Source of the DNA: Flavisolibacter longurius
Lineage (GTDB): Bacteria; Bacteroidota; Bacteroidia; Chitinophagales; Chitinophagaceae
Length of the DNA stretch: 64,000 nucleotides
Assembly (NCBI GenBank): GCA_014163555.1
Contig: JACJGO010000004.1
Location: 62,001-126,000, forward strand
Direction: 5' to 3'
Every line of letters starts with the position of its first letter. Position 1 is the first letter of the stretch. The position numbers and the translations under genes were made by a program. Shown piece by piece: positions 27,149 through 36,382 of the stretch. Under the pieces are notes generated by a model. That model ran no database searches and was not told the origin of the DNA. It worked only from the letters and a program-made list of their open reading frames with translations.

Positions 27149-27650
27149 TTCCTCTCATCCCCAATTCAATCACTTCGGCATCCTTGATGTCAGAGCCTTC
27201 GATAGTGAAGCGCAAAAGGGTTCGCACCTTGTGCCAGCCCTGGTTGCCGGCTGCACCGGGATTCATGTGCAGGCATTTGATCTTATCATCATACATCACT
27301 TTCAGAATATGCGAGTGGCCGCATATAAAAAGCCGGGAACCGGTGTTCTGAAGGTCCTGTTTGATGCGGGGCGCATACCGTCCCGGGTATCCGCCGATAT
27401 GCGTCATGTACACCTTCACGGCCTCGCAGGTCCAAACCAGCTTTTCCGGGTAAACGCTTCTGACATCATGGCCATCAATGTTGCCAAATACTCCTTTGAG
27501 TGGCAGCCCTGTATTTTCCTGCAACCGGTTTGCAATTTCAAGGGAACCAAAATCGCCGGCATGCCAGATTTCGTGGCAGGAAGCAAAATGTCCGTAAATA
27601 GCCTCATCCAGGTAGTTGTGCGTATCCGATAGCAATCCAATCCGGGTCAT
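27120..27650 (-). CDS. YfcE/MJ0936-type metallophosphoesterase
   Basis: 176 residues, cytoplasmic calcineurin-like phosphodiesterase. Metal motifs: GLLSDTHN (D9, H11), IWHAGDFGS, VFGNIDGHD, and FICGHSHIL, then MNPGAAG. This small class hydrolyses phosphodiesters of unknown natural substrate. The last ten residues (GSPLSPSGGT) are unlike the family and are encoded by an intergenic repeat arm, which has replaced or extended the natural C-terminus. Confidence 0.92.
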   Translation of the reverse strand: MTRIGLLSDTHNYLDEAIYGHFASCHEIWHAGDFGSLEIANRLQENTGLPLKGVFGNIDGHDVRSVYPEKLVWTCEAVKVYMTHIGGYPGRYAPRIKQDLQNTGSRLFICGHSHILKVMYDDKIKCLHMNPGAAGNQGWHKVRTLLRFTIEGSDIKDAEVIELGMRGSPLSPSGGT

Positions 27651-27743
27651 TTTACAATAGGTTTGTGACGTTGATTATGGTTTGTTTATTGCAATGATCA
27701 GTAATTTTATAGGCTTTATTACTTCTTACCGAAAATAACCGTT

Positions 27744-29687
27744 ATGCTGGCATCTGCTGATGTGAACGAACAAACAATTTTTCAGACCATCGCAGATGAT
27801 GCACCGGTTATGATCTGGATCACAGACCCCACAGGGTACTGCACCTACCTGAATAAACAATGGCTTGAATTCACGGGGCAAACGCTGAAGGAGGGCCAGG
27901 GTTTGGGCTGGACCAACGCGGTTCATCCCGACGATCGCGAAGCTGCCGGCCAGGTATTTATGGAATGCAGCAATGAGCAAAAACCTTTCAATTTTGACTA
28001 TCGCATACGTCATAAAAGTGGCGAGTATCGCTGGGCCATCGATACGGGCAAACCACGCTTCGATAACGAAGGCAATTTCCTCGGCTTTATCGGTACCGTT
28101 ACAGACATTACCGAACGCAAACTGGCCGAAGCGAACCTGCAACTGAATGAAGACCGGTTACGTATCACCATCGAATCCACCGAACTCGGAACCTGGGATT
28201 TTTATCCTGAACACGGCAGGCTGAATTGGGATTCGCGATGCAAGGAAATGTTTGGATTAAAGCCGGATAGTTTTGTTGATTATGCAGTTTTTTTAAAAGG
28301 TCTTCATCCGGAAGACCGGGAACGGGTGGATGCCATCGTGCAAAACTCACTGCGACCGGAAAGTGGCGGTTTTTACAATACGGAATACAGAACCATTGGC
28401 CTGGAGGATGGCAAACTGCGCTGGGTTTTGGCAAGAGGAAAAACATTTTTTGACGAAAGCGGAAAAGCTGTTCGGTTTATTGGAACGGTGCTGGACATTA
28501 CGGATAAAAAAATTGCCGAAGAGGCGCTGAAAATGCAGGCCCGTGTGCTGGAGAGCATGGATGAAGGTGTTTCGGTATCCGACGAAGAAGGGATCATTGT
28601 TTATACCAACGCAGCCGAGGAAACCATGTTTGGTTACGAGGCCGGCGAACTTCTGGGACAACATGTATCCGTGCAAAATGCATATGACCCGGAAGAAAAC
28701 CAGCGCATTGTTTCTGCAGTTATTGATGAAATAAAGCAGCATGGCGTTTGGAATGGCGAATGGCACAACAAGCGAAAGAACGGGACAACATTTTATACGT
28801 ACTCACATATTACCCTTCTGGAGTTGGGCGAACGAAAAGTGATGGTTTGTGTGCAGCGGGATATAACCGAAGAGAAAAAATACAAAGAGGCGTTGCAGCG
28901 AAGTGCCGAGGAGTTGGAGAACCGTGTGGTTGAACGAACCCGTGAGCTGAAAGAGGCCAATGATCAACTGGAACGCTCAAACGAAGAACTGGAACAGTTT
29001 GCCTACATTACGTCGCACGACTTACAGGAGCCGCTGCGTAAAATAAAAACCTTTGCTTCCCGCATCGAAGATGAATTGTCAGGTTCGGACCAGGTGATGG
29101 CACAGAAGTACCTGGCGAAGGTGATCAATTCTGCCAATCGCATGTCGGTGCTGATTCGTGATCTGCTGAATTATTCGAAGCTCACAAGAGAGGGCCGTAA
29201 CATAGAGCCGGTAAACCTGAATGAAATTGCGGAAGAAGTGTTATCGGACCTTGAGGTGCTGGTGGCACAGAAAAAAGCCACCATCAACTTTACCAACTTA
29301 CCGGTGGTAAATGGCATCCGGTTGCAATTAAGCCAACTCTTTTTTAACCTGATCGGGAACAGTTTAAAATTTGCCCATCCTGATGTGCCGCCGGTTATTG
29401 CTATTGATACGTACACGCTAACGGCTGCTGAATCTACTGCCGTTGGATTACCCGCTGCCGATTATGTTGCTATTCGTTTCAAGGACAATGGCATTGGCTT
29501 TAACCCGTCTTACAAAGAACAGATCTTCGAAATCTTTCAGCGCTTGAATTCAAGAGACAGTTTTGCCGGAACGGGCATTGGATTGGCCCTGAGCAAGAAA
29601 GTGGTCGAAAATCACCGTGGCCGCATAACTGCCGAATCCGAAGAGGGGAAGGGGGCTGCGTTTACTGTTTACCTGCCCGCAGATTGA
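27744..29687 (+). CDS. Cytoplasmic PAS-domain sensor histidine kinase
   Basis: 647 residues without signal or membrane segments. Three PAS/PAC units (about 12-130, 136-258 and 264-380) each end in a typical DITxxK/RKxAE PAC tail. A coiled coil (380-418) leads to the HisKA domain with phospho-acceptor H425 in YITSHDLQEPLRK. The HATPase domain has NLIGNSLKF (N box), FKDNGIGFNP (G1) and GTGIGLALSKKVVENH (G2). No response regulator is adjacent, so it is an orphan. The first PAS is of the phytochrome-like PAS family; the signal may be redox or a soluble metabolite. Confidence 0.93.
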   Translation: MLASADVNEQTIFQTIADDAPVMIWITDPTGYCTYLNKQWLEFTGQTLKEGQGLGWTNAVHPDDREAAGQVFMECSNEQKPFNFDYRIRHKSGEYRWAIDTGKPRFDNEGNFLGFIGTVTDITERKLAEANLQLNEDRLRITIESTELGTWDFYPEHGRLNWDSRCKEMFGLKPDSFVDYAVFLKGLHPEDRERVDAIVQNSLRPESGGFYNTEYRTIGLEDGKLRWVLARGKTFFDESGKAVRFIGTVLDITDKKIAEEALKMQARVLESMDEGVSVSDEEGIIVYTNAAEETMFGYEAGELLGQHVSVQNAYDPEENQRIVSAVIDEIKQHGVWNGEWHNKRKNGTTFYTYSHITLLELGERKVMVCVQRDITEEKKYKEALQRSAEELENRVVERTRELKEANDQLERSNEELEQFAYITSHDLQEPLRKIKTFASRIEDELSGSDQVMAQKYLAKVINSANRMSVLIRDLLNYSKLTREGRNIEPVNLNEIAEEVLSDLEVLVAQKKATINFTNLPVVNGIRLQLSQLFFNLIGNSLKFAHPDVPPVIAIDTYTLTAAESTAVGLPAADYVAIRFKDNGIGFNPSYKEQIFEIFQRLNSRDSFAGTGIGLALSKKVVENHRGRITAESEEGKGAAFTVYLPAD

Positions 29688-29990
29688 TGGGTGTGGAAAT
29701 GCGGTGACAGGAGAGTGGTAGGGGTGCTCTCTGCTGCCAATCCGGTTAGGCCAGAAGCCTTACCTTTAAGCCAACATTGCTTCTGTATGCCGTTTCATCG
29801 AAACTTTACCTATTGGATTGACAAGCGCCGGTGGAAATATGTCTTTCTACTACAAACCCTTGAACTTTCCTATTCTGCATGATCCCTTCTGCAGTAGGTA
29901 GATCTGCACAACTGCAGCTCATTATCCAATTATCACATTATCGCATTATCACATTTGCTTATTTTCTCATTTTCAAATTTGCACATTCTC
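29688..29990 (+). other. 303-base gap upstream of hmgA
   Basis: No gene is supported here. The first 220 bases show nothing clear. The last 70 (about 29918-29990) are AT-rich tandem units (ATTATCACATT, TTTTCATTTT, TTTGCACATTC) like one arm of the facing-repeat loci, reaching into the hmgA start codon; no matching opposite arm was found. Confidence 0.5.
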
Positions 29991-31148
29991 ATGCCTTATT
30001 ACTATAAACTCGGCCAGATCCCGCACAAGCGCCACACACAGTTTCGCAAACCCGATGGCAGCCTGTACTCGGAACAGTTGTTTTCCACGGAAGGTTTTTC
30101 CAACGATTATTCGCTTCTCTACCATGTCAATCCGCCTACACAGATCATTAAAACCGAAAAACCGGTGGACGTGGCACCGAAAATTGCCGAAGAAAAAATG
30201 CTCAGCCACCGCAGCTTCGACGGGTTTAGAGTAAAGCCGGTGAATGATTACCTGGAAAGCCGTGTGCCGGTGCTGGTGAATAACGACGTACACATTGTAT
30301 TGGCAGCGCCACAGCAAAGTGTAACAGACTATTTCTATAAAAATGCTGATGCCGATGAAATGATTTTTGTGCACGAAGGCAGCGGCGTCCTAAAGACCAT
30401 GTACGGCAGCCTCCCGTTTGCTTATGGCGATTACCTGGTGATTCCCCGCGGAACCATCTATCAGATCCATTTCAACGACCAAGCCAACCGCCTCTTTATT
30501 GTGGAAAGTTTCAGTCCCATCCGGTTCCCGAAGCGGTATATGAGTAAATATGGCCAGTTGCTGGAACATTCGCCGTTTTGCGAACGGGATATTCGTCCGC
30601 CGCAGGACCTGCAGACGCATACCGAACGGGGTGACTTTATGGTGAAAACCCAAAAGCGCAGTATTCTTTACAATATCCATTATGCCGGTCATCCCTTTGA
30701 TGTAATCGGCTGGGATGGGGCCTGCTATCCCTTTGCGTTTTCCATTCACGATTTTGAACCCATAACCGGCCGGGTGCACCAGCCACCGCCGGTGCATCAA
30801 ACCTTTGAAGCAGCCAATTTCGTGGTTTGCTCCTTTGTACCCCGCTTATTTGATTATCATCCGGAAGGAATTCCTGCTCCGTATAATCACAGCAATATCG
30901 ACAGCGACGAACTGCTGTATTATGTTGACGGCGATTTCATGAGCCGCAAAAACGTCACCCGGGGCATGATGACCTTGCACCCGGCGGGCATTCCGCACGG
31001 ACCACATCCCGGCGCTGTAGAAAAAAGTATCGGTGCAAAGGAAACAAAAGAACTGGCAGTGATGGTAGATACCTTTCATCCGCTGATGCTGACAAAACAG
31101 GCATTGGAAATTGAAAACGATGGGTACGTCATGAGCTGGGCGGAGTAG
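29991..31148 (+). CDS. hmgA: Homogentisate 1,2-dioxygenase
   Basis: Opens the ring of homogentisate to maleylacetoacetate in tyrosine and phenylalanine breakdown. 385 residues from the ATG at 29991, where the sequence MPYYYKLGQIPHKRHTQFRKP matches the family start; the 12-residue extension upstream is repeat DNA. The cupin core carries the iron-binding region: YNHSNIDSDELLYYVDGDF (H300, E307) and HPAGIPHGPHPG (H336). The Fe-ligand spacing differs by one from the mammalian enzyme, as in other short bacterial homogentisate dioxygenases. No fumarylacetoacetase gene is next to it. Confidence 0.94.
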   Translation: MPYYYKLGQIPHKRHTQFRKPDGSLYSEQLFSTEGFSNDYSLLYHVNPPTQIIKTEKPVDVAPKIAEEKMLSHRSFDGFRVKPVNDYLESRVPVLVNNDVHIVLAAPQQSVTDYFYKNADADEMIFVHEGSGVLKTMYGSLPFAYGDYLVIPRGTIYQIHFNDQANRLFIVESFSPIRFPKRYMSKYGQLLEHSPFCERDIRPPQDLQTHTERGDFMVKTQKRSILYNIHYAGHPFDVIGWDGACYPFAFSIHDFEPITGRVHQPPPVHQTFEAANFVVCSFVPRLFDYHPEGIPAPYNHSNIDSDELLYYVDGDFMSRKNVTRGMMTLHPAGIPHGPHPGAVEKSIGAKETKELAVMVDTFHPLMLTKQALEIENDGYVMSWAE

Positions 31149-31200
31149 AAAGAATGGCCTTGCGAGACAACCGAAACCAACGCCACCCACCAAAATAAAA

Positions 31201-31234
31201 AAAGCTCTCAACCGATAAGTTGAGAGCTTTTTAG
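31201..31234. terminator. Bidirectional terminator after hmgA
   Basis: AAAGCTCTCAAC (31201-31212) and GTTGAGAGCTTT (31219-31230) form a 12-bp perfect stem with a 6-base loop and A/T runs on both sides; it lies between convergent genes. Confidence 0.85.
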
Positions 31235-31282
31235 TGAATGGGCTTGTCTTACCAATGCTCACTACGCCGCAACGTGCCGCGT

Positions 31283-32839
31283 TTATGAATTCAGCTTTTC
31301 CATTCTGAATTCCAGTTTTTTATCTTTTTTGAAATATTCAATTAACAGTACCGTGCCGGGTTTGCCGGGAAGTATAACCAACTGGCTGGCTTCAGATTTT
31401 AAATTTATCTGGTCGGTAGTAATCTTGCCTTCATTGTAGTTGATGGAATGAAACACCATGCCTTTATACCCTTTGCTTTTTTCATAATCGGTATAAGCGC
31501 TGTTAAAGGAGGCATTGTTTTTCCCCATTTGCGTGTAGTTGTAATCAAAGGCACCATACGCCTTGGCAAACAAAGCCAGTGAGTGCGGCGATGAAAAGTC
31601 GGAGCCGGTTCCCAGGCTGAAGTTGTTTGAATTTTTTTCGTAAATCTTAGCCTTGGTCAGGTCAAAATCTTTTGAAAGTTCAAGCATCATCATGTTGGTT
31701 ACTTTCAGTTTGGTAACACCGGCGCTGTACGACTGGGTTAAAATATTCAAGGCAATCCCAACGCCATCGGCCACTTTCTTGTAGCCTTCGCCAATGGCAA
31801 ATATTTTTCCATCTTCGGTTTGCATCAGCTTGTGTATGTATACATAGCCCATGTCTTCAATGCGGCCTTTTTCATTCACTGTAAGGTGCTTGCCCAGGTC
31901 TTTTGTCCACGACATGTATTTGCTCCTCACAATCTTTCCCTTATTATCCATCATCCAAATGCCAAGTCCCTGGCTTTTATCCTGCATAATTCTTTCGGTT
32001 CCTTCGTAATACAGGCCGGTTATCAAAAACTCATTTTGGTCTTTCAGCATATAAATATTCATGGGGTAAAGCTGGTGTTTGCCATCCTGGGTGCGCACTT
32101 CAAATACTTTTTTGCCGGTGGCAAGGCTGATCCCCAGAATGGTGGACTCAACTTCTTTGGACATCAGCTTTTCTTTGGAAAGTACTTCCACCAGTGCTAT
32201 GGAGTCGTTGGCACCTAAATACTGGGCTTGTGTAAATTTGCCGTCTTCCAGCGGATCGTAGGTCCAGCTTTTTTTCTTGGCGGAAGAATAAAAGTTGATG
32301 TCGTAGGTGTATTTCTTATTCTCCCGTAACGGTGTAATGGAAAGGAAGCCTTTTTTCGGAATGTCGAAAACATTTTTGTTTTCCGACTCTTCGCTACTGC
32401 TCGTTTTTAACGCTTGTTTGAAATAGGCTTCTGACTTTTTATCCAATATCTTGGTATAGGTATAGGTTTGTTTTCCCTCCATATTGTACAGGCGATAATC
32501 CAAAGTGTTTTCTTCGTCGTTGTAAAAAAGAAAACTTATCGCATCACCGTTGTAAGAGGACTCCAGCAGAACTACGTCTTTTGAGTCAGTAAACTTGATG
32601 TCTTTACTATTTTTTAAATTTTCATCAAGGATCTGCAGGGTGTATTCATTTGTTTTTTTGTCAATCTTGTCAGACTGGTAGAGGAAGTAGTAGCCTTTTA
32701 TTTGTTCATTCTCCTGGATGGTGCCGGAGCCTCTCAACTTAACAGAGTATACTTTGTCAACCGTAAGCTTTTGAGCGGACAACTGCAGGCTGAATGCCAT
32801 AAAGGCGAATAGGAAGTAACGGACGTGGTTCTTGTTCAT
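31283..32839 (-). CDS. Secreted protein of unknown function (possible DUF6770)
   Basis: 518 residues with signal MNKNHVRYFLFAFMAFSLQLSAQ. Beta-rich repeats with alternating hydrophobic strands (for example YFLYQSDKIDKKTNEYTLQIL, EFLITGLYYEGTERIMQDKSQGLGIWMMD) suggest a propeller or beta-helix. No enzymatic motif is visible. The length and start resemble my memory of the DUF6770 family, which is not confirmed. It lies 30 bases after the M48 gene on the same strand, so they are likely co-transcribed. Confidence 0.75.
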   Translation of the reverse strand: MNKNHVRYFLFAFMAFSLQLSAQKLTVDKVYSVKLRGSGTIQENEQIKGYYFLYQSDKIDKKTNEYTLQILDENLKNSKDIKFTDSKDVVLLESSYNGDAISFLFYNDEENTLDYRLYNMEGKQTYTYTKILDKKSEAYFKQALKTSSSEESENKNVFDIPKKGFLSITPLRENKKYTYDINFYSSAKKKSWTYDPLEDGKFTQAQYLGANDSIALVEVLSKEKLMSKEVESTILGISLATGKKVFEVRTQDGKHQLYPMNIYMLKDQNEFLITGLYYEGTERIMQDKSQGLGIWMMDNKGKIVRSKYMSWTKDLGKHLTVNEKGRIEDMGYVYIHKLMQTEDGKIFAIGEGYKKVADGVGIALNILTQSYSAGVTKLKVTNMMMLELSKDFDLTKAKIYEKNSNNFSLGTGSDFSSPHSLALFAKAYGAFDYNYTQMGKNNASFNSAYTDYEKSKGYKGMVFHSINYNEGKITTDQINLKSEASQLVILPGKPGTVLLIEYFKKDKKLEFRMEKLNS

Positions 32840-32869
32840 ATTGAAGATTTAAGAAAGTTTGGATTTGAA

Positions 32870-34024
32870 TTATTTGTCAAAATGGTTTTTGCTGGTAACC
32901 CAGGCGGATACAAAGTCTTTGTTGGTGCTGAACTGCGGCTGTACCGCTTCCAGGTAGTAATAGGAAAGGGCGGCCAGTTCTGAAAGGCGGATATTCTGAA
33001 GAAGGCGCAACAGGTTGTTGTAATCTTTGGTATAACTGTTGTCGGGCAGATCAACAATCTTTCCTAGCTCATGCGCTTTTTGCCGGGTGTAAATTTCATT
33101 CAGGCACCTGCCTACCATGGTATGGAGGAAAACATCATCCGGCTTTTTGTTCAGCATTTGCAGACCCAAATACAGGGCCTTGGATACACGGTTCGACTGA
33201 AAGCAATGCTCGACAATCTCGTAATCGAATTGATTTTTTAACCGGTCGAATTTCGCTTTGTCCACAACAAATTTTTTCCCTGTTGTTTTCTGGTAGTGCT
33301 GCTGTTTCTGCTGCACCGCTTTTATTCGGCTTTTGCAATCGGGGTGCGTCTTTAGCGAATCCGTTTCATTGTTTGCTTCTTCTGTACTTTTTGTAAAAAA
33401 GAGGCTCTCAGATTCCAGCCAGCTTTTCTTAAAGGGGTATGAAGTAAAGTGAAACCGCTTTTCGAGTTGGAGAGGGGCACTGAATTTGTCCGTCTCTGCT
33501 GTGTCCAGTAAAGCCAATGTGCTTACAACTCCGTTCAGGTCAAAAGGCGTGTTCTTCATTAATTCCAGCGCCATGGAGTCCGCTGCCTGCTCGTATTCCC
33601 GGCTATGGCGGCGGCTGCGGAAAAGCAGGCATTTTGCCAGTTGTTCCAGTTGCTGGTTCTGCCGGTACGCCGACTTTTGAATGTTTTTAAGCTGTTTCTG
33701 AAATTCATCGGAATACACCGTGTTCACGTACTTATGTATGGTGCTGTTTCCGTGGTCTAATAGATAATGCGCCAGCTCGTGGCAAAGCGCAAACGCAACC
33801 TGCGCTTCGTTTTCCATCCGGTGAAACAGCCCGATATTGAACAAAATGGTTCCTTCGCCCATACTGTACGCATTGGCTGCCGCGGATTTGGAGAAGAGAA
33901 TCCGGATTTCCCGGCTGTTGAGTGAAGGATTGCCTTTGAAAATTTCCTTTGCCAACGCATTCAGGTAGTAGTTTGCTTCGTCTGCCGTCAGTATTTCCTT
34001 TTCGGTAAAGGAACGGGTTATCAA
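32870..34024 (-). CDS. M48-family zinc metallopeptidase, N-terminus displaced by frameshift
   Basis: The open frame here is 384 residues and carries the zinc motif HELAH in ALCHELAHYLLDHGN, with downstream EYEQAADSMALELM supplying the third ligand: an M48 (HtpX/Oma1/BepA-like) peptidase with TPR-like helices near the C-terminus. Its first codon at 34022-34024 is TTG, and the frame remains open upstream to about 34255 without any ATG. A signal peptide lies 70 codons upstream in the neighbouring frame; see the entry at 34025-34238. A full-length product would be about 455 residues. Confidence 0.82.
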   Translation of the reverse strand: MITRSFTEKEILTADEANYYLNALAKEIFKGNPSLNSREIRILFSKSAAANAYSMGEGTILFNIGLFHRMENEAQVAFALCHELAHYLLDHGNSTIHKYVNTVYSDEFQKQLKNIQKSAYRQNQQLEQLAKCLLFRSRRHSREYEQAADSMALELMKNTPFDLNGVVSTLALLDTAETDKFSAPLQLEKRFHFTSYPFKKSWLESESLFFTKSTEEANNETDSLKTHPDCKSRIKAVQQKQQHYQKTTGKKFVVDKAKFDRLKNQFDYEIVEHCFQSNRVSKALYLGLQMLNKKPDDVFLHTMVGRCLNEIYTRQKAHELGKIVDLPDNSYTKDYNNLLRLLQNIRLSELAALSYYYLEAVQPQFSTNKDFVSAWVTSKNHFDK

Positions 34025-34238
34025 CTCGTGCCGTTCTTTGTAAATAGCAGCGAGGTATTTCCTGAACTTTCCGTCAAGGCGGGCAATGTCTTCCTTGTTT
34101 CTCTTATTTATTTCAGTGAGGATATTTTGTTCGACTGCCGGGATTGTTTGCCAATGGGGTAAAACCTGACTGGCTGAACGTTGTAAACGGCAACAGGCCG
34201 AACAACAGCAGTTTCCATTGTTTGGGATTAAGCAGCAT
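34025..34238 (-). pseudogene. Displaced N-terminal segment of the M48 peptidase (frameshift)
   Basis: ATG at 34236-34238 begins MLLNPKQWKLLLFGLLPF followed by TTFSQSG, a signal peptide, but this frame stops soon. In the next frame, the continuous sequence PHWQTIPAVEQNILTEINKR runs into the M48 body. Removing one base in TTTT (34161-34164) or CCCC (34156-34159, minus-strand reading) joins both frames to give ...TTFSQSGLPHWQTIP.... A sequencing error in a homopolymer, a true inactivating mutation, or programmed slippage could each explain it. Confidence 0.75.
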
Positions 34239-34628
34239 AATTTTGGTGTGGGGTGCTAATGTAATACCCGCAAGCGAGACTTTATATTGGTTGTGAAGAT
34301 TTTATTGAAGCTAAACGACCATTTGAGCCTTTGTGGGAAGGATAGGGGCAGAGTTAGAACGTACAACTGCCATCTGTGCATTCGGGTTTCGAATCATTTC
34401 CATAATATCTATCCTGATGTATAATTATAGTTTACCGGTGGTTATTTTTTCAGCCGCAAAGCGTTAGTAGAAGGTACGCAGCTGGCAGTTTGCGGAGAGA
34501 TGATGAATGGATGGCGCAGTTCAACCCTCTTTTCTACGACTCACTGCACGCTTTTGCATCTTCAGGCAGAATGCGGTTTTCATCGGCAACAGTTGCCGGT
34601 AGTTTTGGTGAAAACAAACAACAAGTTT
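34239..34628. other. 390-base gap between divergent genes
   Basis: Holds upstream regions of the M48 gene (minus) and the lipoprotein gene (plus). No supported gene, no clear repeat; open frames reaching into it from the right (34490, 34500) lack a signal peptide and are probably extensions. Confidence 0.5.
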
Positions 34629-35267
34629 ATGAAACCAATACTATTTGCAGCCCTTGCCACATTCTTATTAATCAGCTGCGGTCCCCAGATTTACAAGTCC
34701 ACCGAACTGGATGGCGCTCTTTCCAAACACAAAACTGTAGCCATCCTTCCGGCAGAAGTTACCATTCAACTGCGCCCCAACCAGGCCAAAAGCATGACAC
34801 CCGAACAAATGGAAGACATGCGGGTAAAAATGGCGTATGATATCCAGGAAAAAATGCAGGGCTGGTTTTTGCGCCGCGGCGAGAAATTCAATTACACCGT
34901 TTCCTTCCAGGATGTGATCAAAACCAACTCCATGCTGAAAGAAGCCGGTATTTCGTATGCCGACCTGAGTACAACCGACCGGGCTAAGATCGCTAAGGTC
35001 TTGGGTGTGGATGCGGTCATGCAGGATCGGCTGAACGCGGAAAAGCCCATGTCGGAGGGTGCTGCGGTAGCAGTGGGCCTGCTGGTAGGTGCCTGGGGCA
35101 ATACCAACAAAGTGGCCACCACCATTAATATACACGATGGGGCTTCGGGAAACCTGTTGTGGAAATACGATTATCAGGCTTCCGGTTCGGTAGGTTCTTC
35201 CACAACCCGCCTGGTTGATGCCCTGATGCGCAACGCCACTAAAAAGTTTCCTTACGCGGCCAATTAA
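34629..35267 (+). CDS. CsgG/DUF799-like lipoprotein
   Basis: 212 residues from the ATG at 34629. Signal MKPILFAALATFLLISC gives lipid-attached Cys17. The fold indicators (HKTVAILPAEVTIQLR; RAKIAKVLGVDAVMQDRL; ATTINIHDGASGNLLWKYDY) match CsgG/GNA1162-type periplasmic domains, which assemble outer-membrane secretion pores or lipoprotein complexes. No curli genes are near. A longer upstream frame (from 34500) lacks a signal and is rejected. Confidence 0.8.
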   Translation: MKPILFAALATFLLISCGPQIYKSTELDGALSKHKTVAILPAEVTIQLRPNQAKSMTPEQMEDMRVKMAYDIQEKMQGWFLRRGEKFNYTVSFQDVIKTNSMLKEAGISYADLSTTDRAKIAKVLGVDAVMQDRLNAEKPMSEGAAVAVGLLVGAWGNTNKVATTINIHDGASGNLLWKYDYQASGSVGSSTTRLVDALMRNATKKFPYAAN

Positions 35268-35356
35268 CTGAGCGTAGTGAAGCTGAATTCTAAGTAAAAA
35301 CCTTCTTTATCCGCCATTCATTATACACCATTGACAAACTGCTTTTGAACAAATCC

Positions 35357-35382
35357 AGCCGGGGTAATCCCCGGCTTTTTAT
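35357..35382 (+). terminator. Rho-independent terminator
   Basis: AGCCGGGG (35357-35364) and CCCCGGCT (35369-35376) with a TAAT loop, followed by TTTTATTT. Confidence 0.85.
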
Positions 35383-35455
35383 TTGCAGTTATGCAATACC
35401 CTTTGGCCAAATTGGCATTTGTGGTTATTTTAGAATGAACTAAAAACGGACAGAT

Positions 35456-35863
35456 ATGATTAAAATCTCAGATTTAAAAGAAGGCGATGTAGTCAAAGTA
35501 ATTGATGAAGGAGTAGAGCGGGATGGCATTGTAACCGATGTTGACAAAGAAGAAAACCAGGCCCAGATCGACAACGGGATCCAGGAGTTCTGGTACAATC
35601 CCGATCAGATTATTCCGGTACCCATGACCGAGGAACGGCTGATCAATATCCTGGGTTTTGAAAAAGAAGAGACGCCGGAAGGTGTAAAATTCAAGAAAGG
35701 TCCTTTCCGCCTGGTGGTGCATGATCCGGGGAATTACACCAATCTCGACATTTGGTACCGTGAAGATCACCGCCATTTCAATCATGCCTTGTACCTTCAT
35801 GAACTCCAAAATCACCATTTGGATATGACCAAAGTGCAGTTGCACAGGGTGGCGGCTCATTAA
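35456..35863 (+). CDS. Conserved protein of unknown function
   Basis: 135 residues, no signal peptide. The N-terminal 55 residues form a small beta-barrel-like segment (LKEGDVVKVIDEGVERDGIV), then a domain with a His-rich tail (NYTNLDIWYREDHRHFNHALYLHELQNHHLD). The histidine cluster suggests metal or nucleic acid binding. I do not recognise the family. It stands alone between two terminators, ahead of infA. Confidence 0.78.
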   Translation: MIKISDLKEGDVVKVIDEGVERDGIVTDVDKEENQAQIDNGIQEFWYNPDQIIPVPMTEERLINILGFEKEETPEGVKFKKGPFRLVVHDPGNYTNLDIWYREDHRHFNHALYLHELQNHHLDMTKVQLHRVAAH

Positions 35864-35981
35864 AGAAACAGTCCGTCAAACGGTCAAAAGCCTCGTTTTT
35901 TCAGCATTCAGGGCAGATTGCCGGTGGTTAGGTGCCTGAAAAAGCGAAAACTTCTTAAAAAATTGGGAAAATATAAAGGAG

Positions 35982-36015
35982 AAGAGCAGGAAAAATTCTG
36001 CTCTTTTCTTTTTAT
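35982..36015 (+). terminator. Terminator ahead of infA
   Basis: AAGAGCAG (35982-35989) pairs with CTGCTCTT (35998-36005), followed by TTCTTTTT. It isolates infA from the gene upstream. Confidence 0.6.
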
Positions 36016-36036
36016 AGCTGAAATATTATATCTTCG
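36005..36036 (+). promoter_or_regulatory. Candidate promoter for infA and the ribosomal operon
   Basis: TATCTTCG (36029-36036) is one mismatch from TAnnTTTG, with TTTC (36005-36008) 20 bases upstream near the -33 TTTG position. It overlaps the T-tract of the terminator; the ATG is 17 bases further on. Confidence 0.45.
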
Positions 36037-36052
36037 CGCCTCCAAATTCTGT

Positions 36053-36271
36053 ATGTCAAAACAGCCATTAATTAAACAGGACGGAACGATCATCGAAGCT
36101 TTGTCGAATGCTATGTTCAGGGTTAAGCTGGAAAACGGTCACGAAATTCTGGCAACGATCTCTGGAAAAATGAGGATGCACTACATACGGATTTTACCCG
36201 GTGACAAAGTAGGGGTGGAAATGAGCCCTTATGATTTGTCGAGGGGACGGATCATTTTCAGATATAAATAA
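36053..36271 (+). CDS. infA: Translation initiation factor IF-1
   Basis: 72 residues: [20 protein letters not shown], then [20 protein letters not shown] and [18 protein letters not shown], the S1/OB-fold pattern of IF-1. Binds the A site of the 30S subunit during initiation. The ATG at 36053 was chosen over a longer open frame (from 35918) that begins in the intergenic hairpin. secY and map, which precede infA in many bacteria, are not here; the operon starts at infA. Confidence 0.96.
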   Translation: MSKQPLIKQDGTIIEALSNAMFRVKLENGHEILATISGKMRMHYIRILPGDKVGVEMSPYDLSRGRIIFRYK

Positions 36272-36380
36272 GCTATTAGCTGGTCATCCTGAGCGTGTCG
36301 AAGGAAGCTGTTAGCTGTTAGAAATACAGATTGTTTCATTTGCTAAAGGCCAGAAGCCAATAGCTAAAAGCTTAAATTAA
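36272..36380. repeat. Facing repeat arms between infA and rpmJ, with TCATCCTGAGCG element
   Basis: AGCTATTAGCTGG and AAGCTGTTAGCTGTTAG (36271-36322) face TTTGCTAAAGGCC...AATAGCTAAAAGCT (36339-36372). Inside the left arm is the widely seen intergenic element beginning TCATCCTGAGCG (36284) and ending TCGAAGGA (36305). Confidence 0.6.
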
Positions 36381-36382
36381 CT

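Noticed and set aside
34490-34840. 116-residue plus-strand open frame
   Set aside because: Overlaps the CsgG/DUF799-like lipoprotein start in another frame and has no signal or family features.
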